A DNA stretch of 64,000 bases, taken from assembly GCA_003220535.1 (NCBI GenBank), contig QHSU01000011.1:36124-100123 (forward strand), given 5' to 3'. Under the pieces are notes generated by a model. It was not told the DNA's origin. It saw only the letters and a program-made list of their open reading frames with translations, and made no database searches. Below, piece after piece: positions 36,939 through 45,566 of this stretch. The DNA is from Candidatus Rokuibacteriota bacterium. GTDB taxonomy: Bacteria > Methylomirabilota > Methylomirabilia > Rokubacteriales > CSP1-6. The stretch's first letter is position 1, and each line of letters opens with the position of its first letter. Position numbers and translations under genes: made by a program.

Positions 36939-37373
36939 TCAACGACGGGATACGAACGTGGTGACCACGTCCAGTCGGCGCTCCTGGTCCAGCTGGCCCT
37001 GTCCCGTGACCGGCCGGTAGAACACCGTCACCTGGACCAGCTTGCAGCTCCCCGTGCACGCCCCGCCGGGGCTGTCGGTGATCGTCGTCACGCGTCGGTA
37101 GCGGGCCGCGTCGGCGATCGCGCCGTAGCCTTCCGTCGTCGTGCCGGCGCTCAGGGTGACGCTCGCCCAGTCGGTCAGCGCCAGAGCCTTGAGCTGCTCG
37201 AGCCGCTGCGCCGCCACGAACGCCGCCGTCGTTTCGCCGTTGCCCATCTCGACGCCGCTGGTGGCGTACTGGAACCCCGTGGCGACGGCCACGAGTCCGA
37301 CGGAGAGGACGACCATCGTTACGAGGACCTCGCCCAGCGTGAAGCCCCGCTCGTTGCGGATCGGCCGCTTCAC
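36939..37373 (-). CDS. pilV: PilV-like minor prepilin
   Basis: 144 residues from GTG, which overlaps the previous stop (GTGA). Prepilin leader NERGFTLGEVLVTMVVLSVG with cleavage between G and F and glutamate at mature position 5. C-terminal domain GACTGSCKLVQVTVFYRP has a Cys pair and the VxxxVxW-like strand typical of PilV/GspI proteins. Processed by the neighbouring PilD. Confidence 0.83.
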   Translation of the reverse strand: MKRPIRNERGFTLGEVLVTMVVLSVGLVAVATGFQYATSGVEMGNGETTAAFVAAQRLEQLKALALTDWASVTLSAGTTTEGYGAIADAARYRRVTTITDSPGGACTGSCKLVQVTVFYRPVTGQGQLDQERRLDVVTTFVSRR

Positions 37374-37819
37374 CGCACGCTGACGCGACCCGTGGCGGCG
37401 ACGACAACGGTCCGCATCGCGTGGTTCACGGGATTCGTCACGGTGTACGTGCCGGCCGGGCTGGCAGCCCCGAGATTGGTGAACACGACGTTCGACGTGG
37501 TGCTGATGTGGAGCGCGCTCGGATCCGAGATCCTGATCACGCCCGCCCTGTCCGTTCCGGGCCCCGTCCAGATCGTTCCGGCGCACCCACGCGTCCGGAG
37601 CCGGATGTTCGTCCCGGTGACTTCCACGCACACGGTCGTGTTCTGGGAAATCGCGATCTGCCTTCCGAGGTTGATCACGGTCGCGAGCTCGCGCGCCGCC
37701 GCCTGGAGGGCCGACGTCCGCGCGTAACTCGAAAGTGTCGGCGCGACGAGCCCGGCGAGGACGCCGCCGATCCCCACGACCACCATGAGCTCAGCCAGAG
37801 TGAACCCACGAGCGTTCAT
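37370..37819 (-). CDS. fimT: GspH/FimT-family minor prepilin
   Basis: 149 residues starting MNARGFTLAELMVVVGIGGV, a type III leader of only four residues before F and E5. The GspH-type body has AARELATVINLGRQIAISQNTTVCVE. Minor pilin primes pilus assembly; FimT proteins in some bacteria bind DNA for uptake, which cannot be decided here. ATG overlaps the pilD stop (ATGA). Confidence 0.85.
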   Translation of the reverse strand: MNARGFTLAELMVVVGIGGVLAGLVAPTLSSYARTSALQAAARELATVINLGRQIAISQNTTVCVEVTGTNIRLRTRGCAGTIWTGPGTDRAGVIRISDPSALHISTTSNVVFTNLGAASPAGTYTVTNPVNHAMRTVVVAATGRVSVR

Positions 37820-38610
37820 CCGCCGAAGCCGCTCACGTACCAGCCGAACACCCGTTCGCCCCAGAACAGAGCCATGGCCCCGCCCATCGCAAGGAACGGG
37901 CCAAAGGGGACGGCGTCTTTCCTTCCCCTCAGGCCTGAGGCCAGGAGCGCCACCCCAAACACGCCGGCGACGACGACGGCGACGAACAGCGCGAACAGCA
38001 GGGCCTTCCATCCCAGGAAGGCGCCGAGCATCGCCCCGAGCTTCAGGTCGCCGCCACCCATGCCGCCGCCGCTGACGAGAATGATCGCCAGGAACAGGCC
38101 ACCCGCGAGGATGATTCCAATGACGGACTCGAGCCAGGAGATGCGCCCCGTCGCGAGGTTGGCAGCCAGGCCGACCAGAATTCCCGGCAGCGTGATCACG
38201 TCTGGAATCAGCAGGTGCTGCAGGTCGATCGCGGTGATTGCCACGAGCGCGGCGAGCAGCACGCCGGCGACGACGAACTCGGTCGTCGGACCGAAGGCGA
38301 GGTACGCCAGGACCAGGGCCACCGCCGTGATGGCTTCGACGATCGGATAGCGCCAGGAGATCGGCAACCCGCACGTCCGACAGCGTCCGCGGAGGAGGAG
38401 AAACGACAACACGGGGATGTTGTCGTACCACGACAGCAGTGCCCTGCAGCGTGGGCAGGCGGAGCGGGGACGCCAGATGCTGCGCCCAGCTGGGACGCGC
38501 ACGATCACGACGTTCAGAAAGCTCCCGATGGCGAGCCCGAAAAGACCGACGGCGACGAGCATCCCGGCCGGCCATGCCTCGGCAACGGCTGGTAGCGGCG
38601 CCACGATCAC
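37816..38610 (-). CDS. pilD: Prepilin peptidase / N-methyltransferase PilD
   Basis: 264 residues, eight transmembrane helices. Cytoplasmic zinc-binding cysteines C52, C55, C77, C80 indicate the bifunctional form that also methylates the mature pilin. Aspartyl protease residues D129 (AIDLQHLLIPD) and D188 (GGGMGGGDLK, here replacing the usual GxGD by GGGD). Starts at a GTG overlapping the upstream stop (GTGA). Confidence 0.94.
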   Translation of the reverse strand: MIVAPLPAVAEAWPAGMLVAVGLFGLAIGSFLNVVIVRVPAGRSIWRPRSACPRCRALLSWYDNIPVLSFLLLRGRCRTCGLPISWRYPIVEAITAVALVLAYLAFGPTTEFVVAGVLLAALVAITAIDLQHLLIPDVITLPGILVGLAANLATGRISWLESVIGIILAGGLFLAIILVSGGGMGGGDLKLGAMLGAFLGWKALLFALFVAVVVAGVFGVALLASGLRGRKDAVPFGPFLAMGGAMALFWGERVFGWYVSGFGG

Positions 38611-40541
38611 CAGGTCGGGATGAACGCGGGCGCGATCGCAGCTGCCTGCTTGGTGTCGAGCATGCCGAGGATCCCCCAGGCCGTTCGGGCGGCGTCCGTC
38701 TCTCCCTGCTCGAAGTGAACACGGGCGAGCCCGGCCCAGGCCACGGGGGTGTCGTACTTCAGCGCGATCGCCTGACGGAACATGCTCAGCGCCTCCGGAT
38801 ACTCTCTGAGGTCGGCGTACGCGAACCCCGCGTTGACGTGAGCGAGGACGTGCCCGGGCTTGACCCGCATGGCGCGCTGAAGAGGCGCGAGCGCTTCACG
38901 CGGGCGCCTGGCGGTCAACAGGGTGGCGGCCAGGTTGTTGAGCGGATCGGCATCGTTCGGATACCGTTTGAGGTAGAGCTCGAGACACTGGACGGCGCGG
39001 GGATAGTCTCCGAGGAGCGCGTACGTATGGCCCAGGTGCTGAAGCGCCCTTGGCTCGCCGGGTCGGAGCTCCAGCACGCGGTGGAATTCAGCCTTCGCCA
39101 GTCCTAAGTTCCCCTGAGTCGAGAGATAGACCCCGAGGTTGCCGTGGCAGAGCGCGCAGTTCGGCTCGGACTCGAGCGCGTACCTCCACAGGCTGTCGGT
39201 ATCCCGCCAGATCTGGATCTGCTGAGCGCTCAGGTAGGCCAGACCGCAGAGCCACAACACGCCGAGTCCGGCCAGCGCCCTGACGAAGGGGGGCCGGAGC
39301 CTGCCGGCCGCTCCGGCCCGGACGACGGCGCCTGCAACTGCGCCCACGACGAGCGCGAAGGCGAATCCGGGGAGATAGCTGTATCGGTCATTGGTCAGCT
39401 GGTACCCGGAGTGCACGATTCCGATCACCGGTCCGAGCGTGATCACATAATACGCTCCGACCGCGAACCCCGCGGGCCACCGCTTCCTCAGCGCGACCGC
39501 CGCCGCGGTGATCGCTGTCACTCCGAATGCTGGAAGAAGGAACTGTCGGTCGAGCAGGCTCACCCGGAGCGGAAGCTCGTAGAGGGGCGACAGCCCCATT
39601 GGTATCACGGTCTTCTCGAGGTAGAACCACAGACTGTAGAACACCATGGCGGGCCGGGCGGACAACGGATACCGCTCGAGAGGCGTGATGAACATGTTTG
39701 CGTTCTGTGCGTAGTACCCGAGGGCTGCGCCCGCTACGCCGAGAACCATGAAGGGGATCTTTTCGAGCCAGACGATGCGCGCCGCCGCTCCCGTCCACTC
39801 CTGCCAGCGCCCGCCGAGCCGCCGGAGCGGGTAGAAGTCGAGCACCACCAGCGCCAGCGGCAGCACCATGACGCTCGCCTTCGAGACCAGAGCCAGGACG
39901 TAGATACCGACCGATCCCGCGAGCAGCCACCCCCGACGTTTCCCGGTCGCGTCGGAGGCTTTGAGGTACATCAGGACCGTCAGCAGGAAGAAGAGCCCGG
40001 AGAGCACGTCGCGCCGTTCGGTGGCCCAGCCGACGGACTCGGCGCGGAGCGGATGGATGGCGAAGAACAGCGTGGCCACGATCGCCGACAGGCGGAGCGC
40101 GCCGTCGGTGAACCCGGCCGCATGCCGGAGCAAGCGCAGCGCGACGAAATAGAAAACCGGGGCGTTGAGGGCGAAGATCACGAGGCTGGTCAGATGGTAG
40201 CCGGCCGGGTTCATTCCCCAGATGACGTAGTCGAGGCCGAACGTGAGCCAGGTGAGAGGGATCCAATGGCCCATCAGCATCGTGCTGAACATCCACCGGA
40301 CCTGCGGCCATGTGAGGCCCCGATAGTCCTGGTTCTCGACCAGATTCATGTAGTCGTCCCACGCCACGAATCCGTTCCAGAGCGTGGGCAGGAAGACCAG
40401 GAACGTGACCAGGGCAAGCGCCAGCGGGATGATCCGGGGGCTAAGGACAATGCCGAGCGAGGTCGGGAGCGCGCTGAGCGTGCGCTCGTTCGGTCGCGTG
40501 GACGCGCCCGCCGCGACCTCGACGCCTTCCATCCCTGGCAC
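38607..40541 (-). CDS. TMTC-like GT-C membrane protein with C-terminal TPR repeats, candidate pilin O-glycosyltransferase
   Basis: 644 residues. About ten to eleven transmembrane helices (40-460) followed by TPR repeats (about 470-640). First periplasmic loop has WDDYMN (D62, D63) and a later loop AIHPLRAESVGWATERRD (H163, E168, R176, D178), the acidic and HPxxxE pattern of GT-C enzymes and specifically of eukaryotic TMTC O-mannosyltransferases, which also pair this membrane part with TPRs. It lies between pilA and pilD on the same strand and overlaps pilD (GTGA), so it is built into the pilus operon. Function as glycosyltransferase is inference; the TPRs could instead act as scaffold. GTG start with GGGGAGAG upstream; ATG 40532 is an alternative. 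Confidence 0.72.
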   Translation of the reverse strand: MPGMEGVEVAAGASTRPNERTLSALPTSLGIVLSPRIIPLALALVTFLVFLPTLWNGFVAWDDYMNLVENQDYRGLTWPQVRWMFSTMLMGHWIPLTWLTFGLDYVIWGMNPAGYHLTSLVIFALNAPVFYFVALRLLRHAAGFTDGALRLSAIVATLFFAIHPLRAESVGWATERRDVLSGLFFLLTVLMYLKASDATGKRRGWLLAGSVGIYVLALVSKASVMVLPLALVVLDFYPLRRLGGRWQEWTGAAARIVWLEKIPFMVLGVAGAALGYYAQNANMFITPLERYPLSARPAMVFYSLWFYLEKTVIPMGLSPLYELPLRVSLLDRQFLLPAFGVTAITAAAVALRKRWPAGFAVGAYYVITLGPVIGIVHSGYQLTNDRYSYLPGFAFALVVGAVAGAVVRAGAAGRLRPPFVRALAGLGVLWLCGLAYLSAQQIQIWRDTDSLWRYALESEPNCALCHGNLGVYLSTQGNLGLAKAEFHRVLELRPGEPRALQHLGHTYALLGDYPRAVQCLELYLKRYPNDADPLNNLAATLLTARRPREALAPLQRAMRVKPGHVLAHVNAGFAYADLREYPEALSMFRQAIALKYDTPVAWAGLARVHFEQGETDAARTAWGILGMLDTKQAAAIAPAFIPTW

Positions 40542-40592
40542 GACTCTCCCCTCTCGACGCGTGGGAAACGGTTCTCAGCGTGCAGACACACG

Positions 40593-40625
40593 CACGCGCG
40601 GAAGGGGGTACCCCTCCCGCGCGTG
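40593..40625 (-). terminator. Strong hairpin downstream of pilA
   Basis: Arms 40593-40607 and 40611-40625 form about 14 base pairs with one mismatch and a 3-base loop (GTA). It lies directly after the pilA stop on the transcribed strand and likely ends or protects the highly expressed pilin mRNA; no long U-run follows, so some readthrough into the TMTC-like gene is expected. Confidence 0.65.
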
Positions 40626-40641
40626 GTGTGAGGTTGACCCG

Positions 40642-41064
40642 TTACGGCAGCGAGACGGTCGTGTTGTCACCGATCGCGGAAATCACGAAAGTGCCGGACG
40701 CCGTGTCACTGGCGAACGCATATGGGCTCGACCAACCAGCCGGGGGATCAGGAATCTTCGCCATGAACGGGCCGGCCGACTGGCTGAGGGAGTTGACCGC
40801 GACGGTCGTGAGCGCGGCGAGGCCTGCGCTGCCGCCGGCCGGCACGGCGCCCATGTGGGCGGCGTAGATGGAGATCGCCGAGGCGAGCGCGCGCGCGTCG
40901 GCCTGGGCCTTGGCGATCCGCGCCCGCGCCTGAACGTTGGCGTAGAGCGGGATGGCGATGGCCGCCAGGATGCCGATGATCGCGACGACGATCATCAACT
41001 CGATGAGGGTAAAGCCTCGCTGGTTCCCTACCGTGAGACGCTTCTTGGTCCACCACCGAATCAT
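40642..41064 (-). CDS. pilA: Major type IV pilin PilA
   Basis: 140 residues. Leader MIRWWTKKRLTVGNQRG, then FTLIELMIVVAIIGILAAIA with E5 and the long hydrophobic helix. The globular part ARIAKAQADARALASAISIY ... GLAALTTVAV resembles GspG/PulG-type pilins more than large Pseudomonas pilins, and has no Cys pair. Start chosen at 41064 because AAGGAGGATCCCA directly precedes it; an ATG at 41103 lacks one. Abundant serine/threonine in the C-terminal half could be glycosylation targets. Preceded by a sigma54 promoter. Confidence 0.92.
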   Translation of the reverse strand: MIRWWTKKRLTVGNQRGFTLIELMIVVAIIGILAAIAIPLYANVQARARIAKAQADARALASAISIYAAHMGAVPAGGSAGLAALTTVAVNSLSQSAGPFMAKIPDPPAGWSSPYAFASDTASGTFVISAIGDNTTVSLP

Positions 41065-41126
41065 TGGGATCCTCCTTGATTTTTCCACTGCGTGAATCGC
41101 CATTCGATTCTCGTATGGGTAGGGAA

Positions 41127-41142
41127 TGCACCTTCAGTGCCA
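41127..41142 (-). promoter_or_regulatory. Sigma54 (-24/-12) promoter of pilA
   Basis: Minus-strand TGGCACTGAAGGTGCA has GG and GC separated by exactly ten bases and a perfect TGGCAC -24 element. Its -12 end lies about 63 bases before the pilA ATG, giving a leader of roughly 50 bases. PilR, a sigma54 activator, is encoded next door. Confidence 0.82.
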
Positions 41143-41358
41143 CCGCCAGCATGGCCGAGCAGCACCGACTTTTTAGCTACTTAGGCCGCCAAATTTCCGG
41201 AGGTCCCAGCGCGCCTTGACAGGCCGTGGCAACCGCGATGACGAAAAGCGTCATGTCACCGAGGGCTCGGCACGGGGCTCACCGGGCGGCTCGACGTCGC
41301 GGCAGCCGGCGGCCACCCGCCGACCAGCGCAAAAGCAGAAAAGGAAGCGAGAGTGACG

Positions 41359-42744
41359 TCAGGCGCGGGAAGCGTCGCGCTGGCCGTACTTCTGGAGCTT
41401 GTAGCGGAACTGCCGGAAGCTGACGCGGAGCAGCTCGGCGGCGCGCGTCTGGACCCCACCGGTACGCGCCAGAGCCATCTGAAGGTACCGGTGCTCGATC
41501 TGGTCGAGCATCGCTTCGAGATCGATGCCGTCTGTGGGGATCTCCACGGGGACCTCCTGGAGGTCGCGCGATTGATGGAGATCGGGGGGGAGCGCCTCGG
41601 CTTCGAGGATGTCCCCGCTGCCCAGAACCAGCGCCCGCTCGATCACGTTCTCGAGCTCTCGGATGTTGCCCGGCCAGCGGTAGTTCTCGAGGATCGCAAG
41701 CGCATCCGGGCTCACGCCCTTCACGGATTTGCCGAGCTCCGCCGAGATCTTCCGGACGAAGTGGGCGGCCAGGAGCGGGATGTCCTCCCGTCGCTCTCGA
41801 AGGGGCGGCAAGTGGATCGGGATGACGTTCAGCCTGTAGAAGAGGTCCTCGCGAAGGATGCCGTCGGCGACCGCCTTGCCGACGTCACGGTTCGAGGCGG
41901 CGATCAACCGCACGTCGACCTTGACGTCGCGCGTGTCGCCGACGCGACGGATCTCCCGCTCCTGGATCGCACGCAGGAGCTTGACCTGCACCGACTGAGG
42001 CACTTCGGTGACCTCGTCGAGGAACAGGCTGCCGCCGTGGGCGGCGGAGAACAGGCCGACGGTGTTGGCGACGGCGCCAGTGAAGGCGCCCTTGACATGC
42101 CCGAAGAGCTCGGACTCCATCAGCGTCTCGGGGATGGCGCCGCAGTTGACCGAGACGAAGGGGCCGGTCCGGCGCGGGCTCTCCTGGTGGATGGCCTGCG
42201 CGACCAGCTCCTTGCCGGTCCCGCTCTCCCCCGTGACCATCACGGTCGACAGGCCATCGGCCGTCTTACGGATCACGTCGAGCAGCTCGACCATCTGCCG
42301 GCTCTTCCCGATGAAGCTCTCGAAGCCACGCTCCCGCCGCAGCTGCGTCCTCAGCGCTCGGTTCTCGTCCTGCAGCCGCTTGCGCTCCAGGGCGTTGGCG
42401 ATCGTCAGCCTGATCTCGTCGAGCTTGAACGGCTTGGTGACGTAGTCATAGGCGCCCAGCTTCATCGCCTCGACCGCGGTTTCGGTCGAGGCGAAGGCCG
42501 TGACGACGAGGACCACGGCGTTCGGCGAGTGCTCCTTCGTGGCGCGCAGGACCGCGAGGCCGTCGACTTTTCGCATGCGAAGATCGGTGATAACGAGGTC
42601 GAACGACTCGCTCTTGATCGCCTCGACGGCCTGCTCGCCGCCCTCGGCGACCGAGACGTCGTGACCGGCTTGCTTGAGCATGATCGCGAGGAGCTCGCGC
42701 ATGCTCCGTTCGTCGTCGACGACGAGCACGCGGGTGTCAGGCAT
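41359..42744 (-). CDS. pilR: Sigma54-dependent response regulator PilR
   Basis: 461 residues: receiver domain (phosphoacceptor Asp in LVITDLRM), AAA+ domain with GESGTGKELVAQ Walker A, the sigma54-contacting GAFTGA loop (ELFGHVKGAFTGAVAN), Walker B SLFLDEV, and a Fis-type helix-turn-helix (RAAELLRVSFRQFRYKLQKYG). Activates pilA from its sigma54 promoter. Overlaps pilS by 8 bases. Confidence 0.95.
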   Translation of the reverse strand: MPDTRVLVVDDERSMRELLAIMLKQAGHDVSVAEGGEQAVEAIKSESFDLVITDLRMRKVDGLAVLRATKEHSPNAVVLVVTAFASTETAVEAMKLGAYDYVTKPFKLDEIRLTIANALERKRLQDENRALRTQLRRERGFESFIGKSRQMVELLDVIRKTADGLSTVMVTGESGTGKELVAQAIHQESPRRTGPFVSVNCGAIPETLMESELFGHVKGAFTGAVANTVGLFSAAHGGSLFLDEVTEVPQSVQVKLLRAIQEREIRRVGDTRDVKVDVRLIAASNRDVGKAVADGILREDLFYRLNVIPIHLPPLRERREDIPLLAAHFVRKISAELGKSVKGVSPDALAILENYRWPGNIRELENVIERALVLGSGDILEAEALPPDLHQSRDLQEVPVEIPTDGIDLEAMLDQIEHRYLQMALARTGGVQTRAAELLRVSFRQFRYKLQKYGQRDASRA

Positions 42745-44350
42745 GGGACGGCAGCGTGAGGGTGAACGTCGTGCCGAGGCCCGGCGAGCTGCGCACCTCG
42801 ATCTCGCCGCCGTGCTCCTGGACGATGCGGTGGACGAGGGCGAGCCCGAGCCCGGTCCCCTCCGGCTTGGTGGAGAAGAAGGGCTCGAAGACGTGCGAGA
42901 GGTCGCCGGCGCCGATGCCCTCCCCGGTGTCGCTCACCGCGACTTCGAGCACGTCAGTCCGGACGGCGGCGGCCACCCGGAGCTCGCCCCCCTCCGGCAT
43001 CGCCTCGACCGCATTCAAGCAGAGATTCCACAGCATCTGCCGGAACTGCTGGGCGTCGACGGGCCAGAGAATGGACGGGGCAAACTCGCGCATGACCTTG
43101 AGGCTGCCCGGGCTGGCGCGGTGCTCGAGCAAGACCAGCACCTCCTCGGCCGCGGCCGCCACGTCGAAGGTGGTGAGCGACAGCGGAGCGGGGCGCGTGT
43201 ACTCGAGGAAGTTCTTGATGATGTGGTTGAGCCGCTCGGACTCGCGCGCCACGATCTGCGAGAGGCGTTCGCGGGCGTCCTCGGCCGTGAGCGGGCTGGT
43301 GAGGACCTCGATCGCCCCCGTGAGGGAGGCGAGTGGGTTGCGGATCTCGTGCGCGATGTTCGCCGCCATCCGCCCGAGCGTCGCCAGCCGGTCCGCCTGA
43401 CGCATCCGCGTTTCCATCGCGCGAATCGCCGACAGGTCCTCGCAGACGCTGATCAGGCCGAGCCGCTCGCCCTCGCCGGAACGAAGCGCGGAGAAGGTCA
43501 TGCGCACGGGCACCGTCGTGCCGTCGGGGCGGCGCAGCATCGCCTCTTGCCGCATGGACGCTCGGGGATTACCGTCGATGGCCGCCTCGATCGACTCCAA
43601 GGGGAGCGTTGCGCCCATCAGCGCCGGCCACGCGTGGCCGATCGCCTGGGACACCCGGAATCCGGAGATCTCCTCGGCGGCCCGATTGAACGCGGTGATC
43701 CGGTGCTCTCGGTCGAGCGCGATCAGCCCGGTGCCGACGGACTGGAAAATGAGGTCCTTGAAGGCCTGCAGGTCGCGGAGATCCTTCTGCTGCGTCTCGA
43801 GCTCCTGTCGGGTGGCGCGGTACCGCTCGCCGATACCGCCGGCGACGATCGCCACGGCGAGGAGAGTCGCGGCGTTGAGGAACATCGTGACCAGCTCGAG
43901 CGCCGTCGTTTCCTGGGGCGCTTCGAAGAACACGCTCAGCGGAAGCACGGTGCGGCTCACCACGATCCCCGTGTAGAGCAGGCTGGACACCGCCGCGATC
44001 GCGAGCCCGCGCGTCCGGGACAGCAACACGCAGGCGGCGGTCACGGAGAGGACGTACAGGAACGCGAAGATCGAGCGCGCGCCACCGGTGGCCGCCACCA
44101 CTGCCGTGATGAGCGCGGTATCGAGCAGGCAGATGAACCACGCCAGCCGCCGCGGCTGCGCCGGCGGGCCGAGCACGAGGAGTGCGCCCGACGACGCGAG
44201 CCCGACGATGAGGGCGAGGGCCAAGAGCTCGCTCTCGCCCGGCATGAGGCCCGGCGAGACGAGCGGCCCGAGCGCCAGCAGCACGACGGAAACCCCGAGC
44301 CGCGCCCAGGCGAATCCCAAGAGCGGCCCGCCGACGGTGAGCGGTTTCAC
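42737..44350 (-). CDS. pilS: Sensor histidine kinase PilS
   Basis: 537 residues: six N-terminal transmembrane helices (1-185), PAS domain (about 205-310), phosphoacceptor helix NIAHEIRNPLASLTG and ATPase domain with NLCLNAVEAMPEGG, DTGEGIG and GTGLGLALVHRI. In Pseudomonas PilS senses membrane pilin level and controls PilR. GTG start shares one base with the pilC stop. Confidence 0.93.
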   Translation of the reverse strand: MKPLTVGGPLLGFAWARLGVSVVLLALGPLVSPGLMPGESELLALALIVGLASSGALLVLGPPAQPRRLAWFICLLDTALITAVVAATGGARSIFAFLYVLSVTAACVLLSRTRGLAIAAVSSLLYTGIVVSRTVLPLSVFFEAPQETTALELVTMFLNAATLLAVAIVAGGIGERYRATRQELETQQKDLRDLQAFKDLIFQSVGTGLIALDREHRITAFNRAAEEISGFRVSQAIGHAWPALMGATLPLESIEAAIDGNPRASMRQEAMLRRPDGTTVPVRMTFSALRSGEGERLGLISVCEDLSAIRAMETRMRQADRLATLGRMAANIAHEIRNPLASLTGAIEVLTSPLTAEDARERLSQIVARESERLNHIIKNFLEYTRPAPLSLTTFDVAAAAEEVLVLLEHRASPGSLKVMREFAPSILWPVDAQQFRQMLWNLCLNAVEAMPEGGELRVAAAVRTDVLEVAVSDTGEGIGAGDLSHVFEPFFSTKPEGTGLGLALVHRIVQEHGGEIEVRSSPGLGTTFTLTLPSHA

Positions 44351-45552
44351 TACTTCATCAACGTGACCAGACGGAAGATCGGAAGGTACATCGCGACCAC
44401 GAGACCGCCGACGACGACGCCGAGGAACACGATCATGATGGGCTCGAGCAGGGACGTGAGCGCCGTGACCGCGGTGTCGACTTCATCGTCGTAGAAGTCG
44501 GCGATCTTCGAGAGCATCTGGTCGAGCGCGCCCGTGTTCTCGCCGACGCTGATCATGTGCACGACCATCGGTGGGAACACCGTGCTGCCCTTGAGCGGTT
44601 CGGACAGCGTCCGGCCGGAGGTGACGGCGGTCCGCGCCTGCATGACCGTCCTCTCGACGACGCGGTTACCGGCCGAACGCGCGGTGATCAGTAGACCCTC
44701 GAGGATGGGCACGCCCGAGGAGATCAGCGTGCCGAGCGTCCGGGTGAACCGCGCGACGGCGACCTTACGGATGAGCATGCCGACGACCGGCACCTTCAGC
44801 AGGAACGCGTCGATCACGTTACTGCCCTGCTCGGTGTTGTAGTAGCGCTTGATCGCGTAGATCACGCCGGCGCCGACTCCGACCATGACGAGAACGTATC
44901 TCTGGGTGAATTCCGAGAGGAACATGACGATCTTCGTCGGCAACGGGAGGTCGGCACCCAGGCCCTGGAACATCTTCGCGAACGTGGGGATGACGAAGAT
45001 CATCATGAACACGATGACCAACACGGCCACGCTGATGATGGTGACGGGGTACACCATGGCGCCCTTCACCTTGCTCTTCAGCTTGGCCGCCTTCTCGATG
45101 TAGCCTGAAAGGCGTTGCAGGACGACGTCGAGCACACCGCCTGACTCACCCACCTGGAGCATGTTGGTGAACAGATCGTTGAAGACCTTCGGGTACTTTC
45201 GGAAGGACTCGGCGAGCGTGGCGCCCCCCTCGACCTCGCGCGCGATCTTGCTGGTCACGTCGCGCAGGGCCTTGGAGTCGCTCTGCTCCGAGAGGATCGA
45301 GAGGCACTGCGCGATCGGGAGGCCGGCGTCCACCATCGTGGAGAACTGGCGGGTGTAGATCGCCAGGTCCTTGTCCTTGACCTTGCCGCCGATCTTCTTG
45401 ATGCCGACGGGCTTGGCCGTCCGTTCCTGGACCGAGGTCGCGACGACGCCCCTCGCCCGCAGCGCCGTGACCGCCGCGGGTCGGTCGTTCGCTTCGATCT
45501 CGCCGGAGACGACGGCCCCGCCGGACCGGCCGCGAAACGCGTACATTGCCAT
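44350..45552 (-). CDS. pilC: Type IV pilus inner-membrane platform protein PilC
   Basis: 400 residues, standard length. Two T2SF domains, each with a helical cytoplasmic bundle (LAIYTRQFSTMVDAGLPIAQCL; VARFTRTLGTLISSGVPILEGL) and three transmembrane helices in total, ending IMIVFLGVVVGGLVVAMYLPIF. Couples the PilB/PilT motors to the growing pilus. Confidence 0.95.
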   Translation of the reverse strand: MAMYAFRGRSGGAVVSGEIEANDRPAAVTALRARGVVATSVQERTAKPVGIKKIGGKVKDKDLAIYTRQFSTMVDAGLPIAQCLSILSEQSDSKALRDVTSKIAREVEGGATLAESFRKYPKVFNDLFTNMLQVGESGGVLDVVLQRLSGYIEKAAKLKSKVKGAMVYPVTIISVAVLVIVFMMIFVIPTFAKMFQGLGADLPLPTKIVMFLSEFTQRYVLVMVGVGAGVIYAIKRYYNTEQGSNVIDAFLLKVPVVGMLIRKVAVARFTRTLGTLISSGVPILEGLLITARSAGNRVVERTVMQARTAVTSGRTLSEPLKGSTVFPPMVVHMISVGENTGALDQMLSKIADFYDDEVDTAVTALTSLLEPIMIVFLGVVVGGLVVAMYLPIFRLVTLMK

Positions 45553-45566
45553 GGGGTGCGCTCCTC

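Noticed and set aside
41238..41254. Small hairpin ATGACG-AAAAG-CGTCAT downstream of pilR
   Set aside because: Six-base stem without a U-run and 105 bases after the stop; insufficient to call a terminator.
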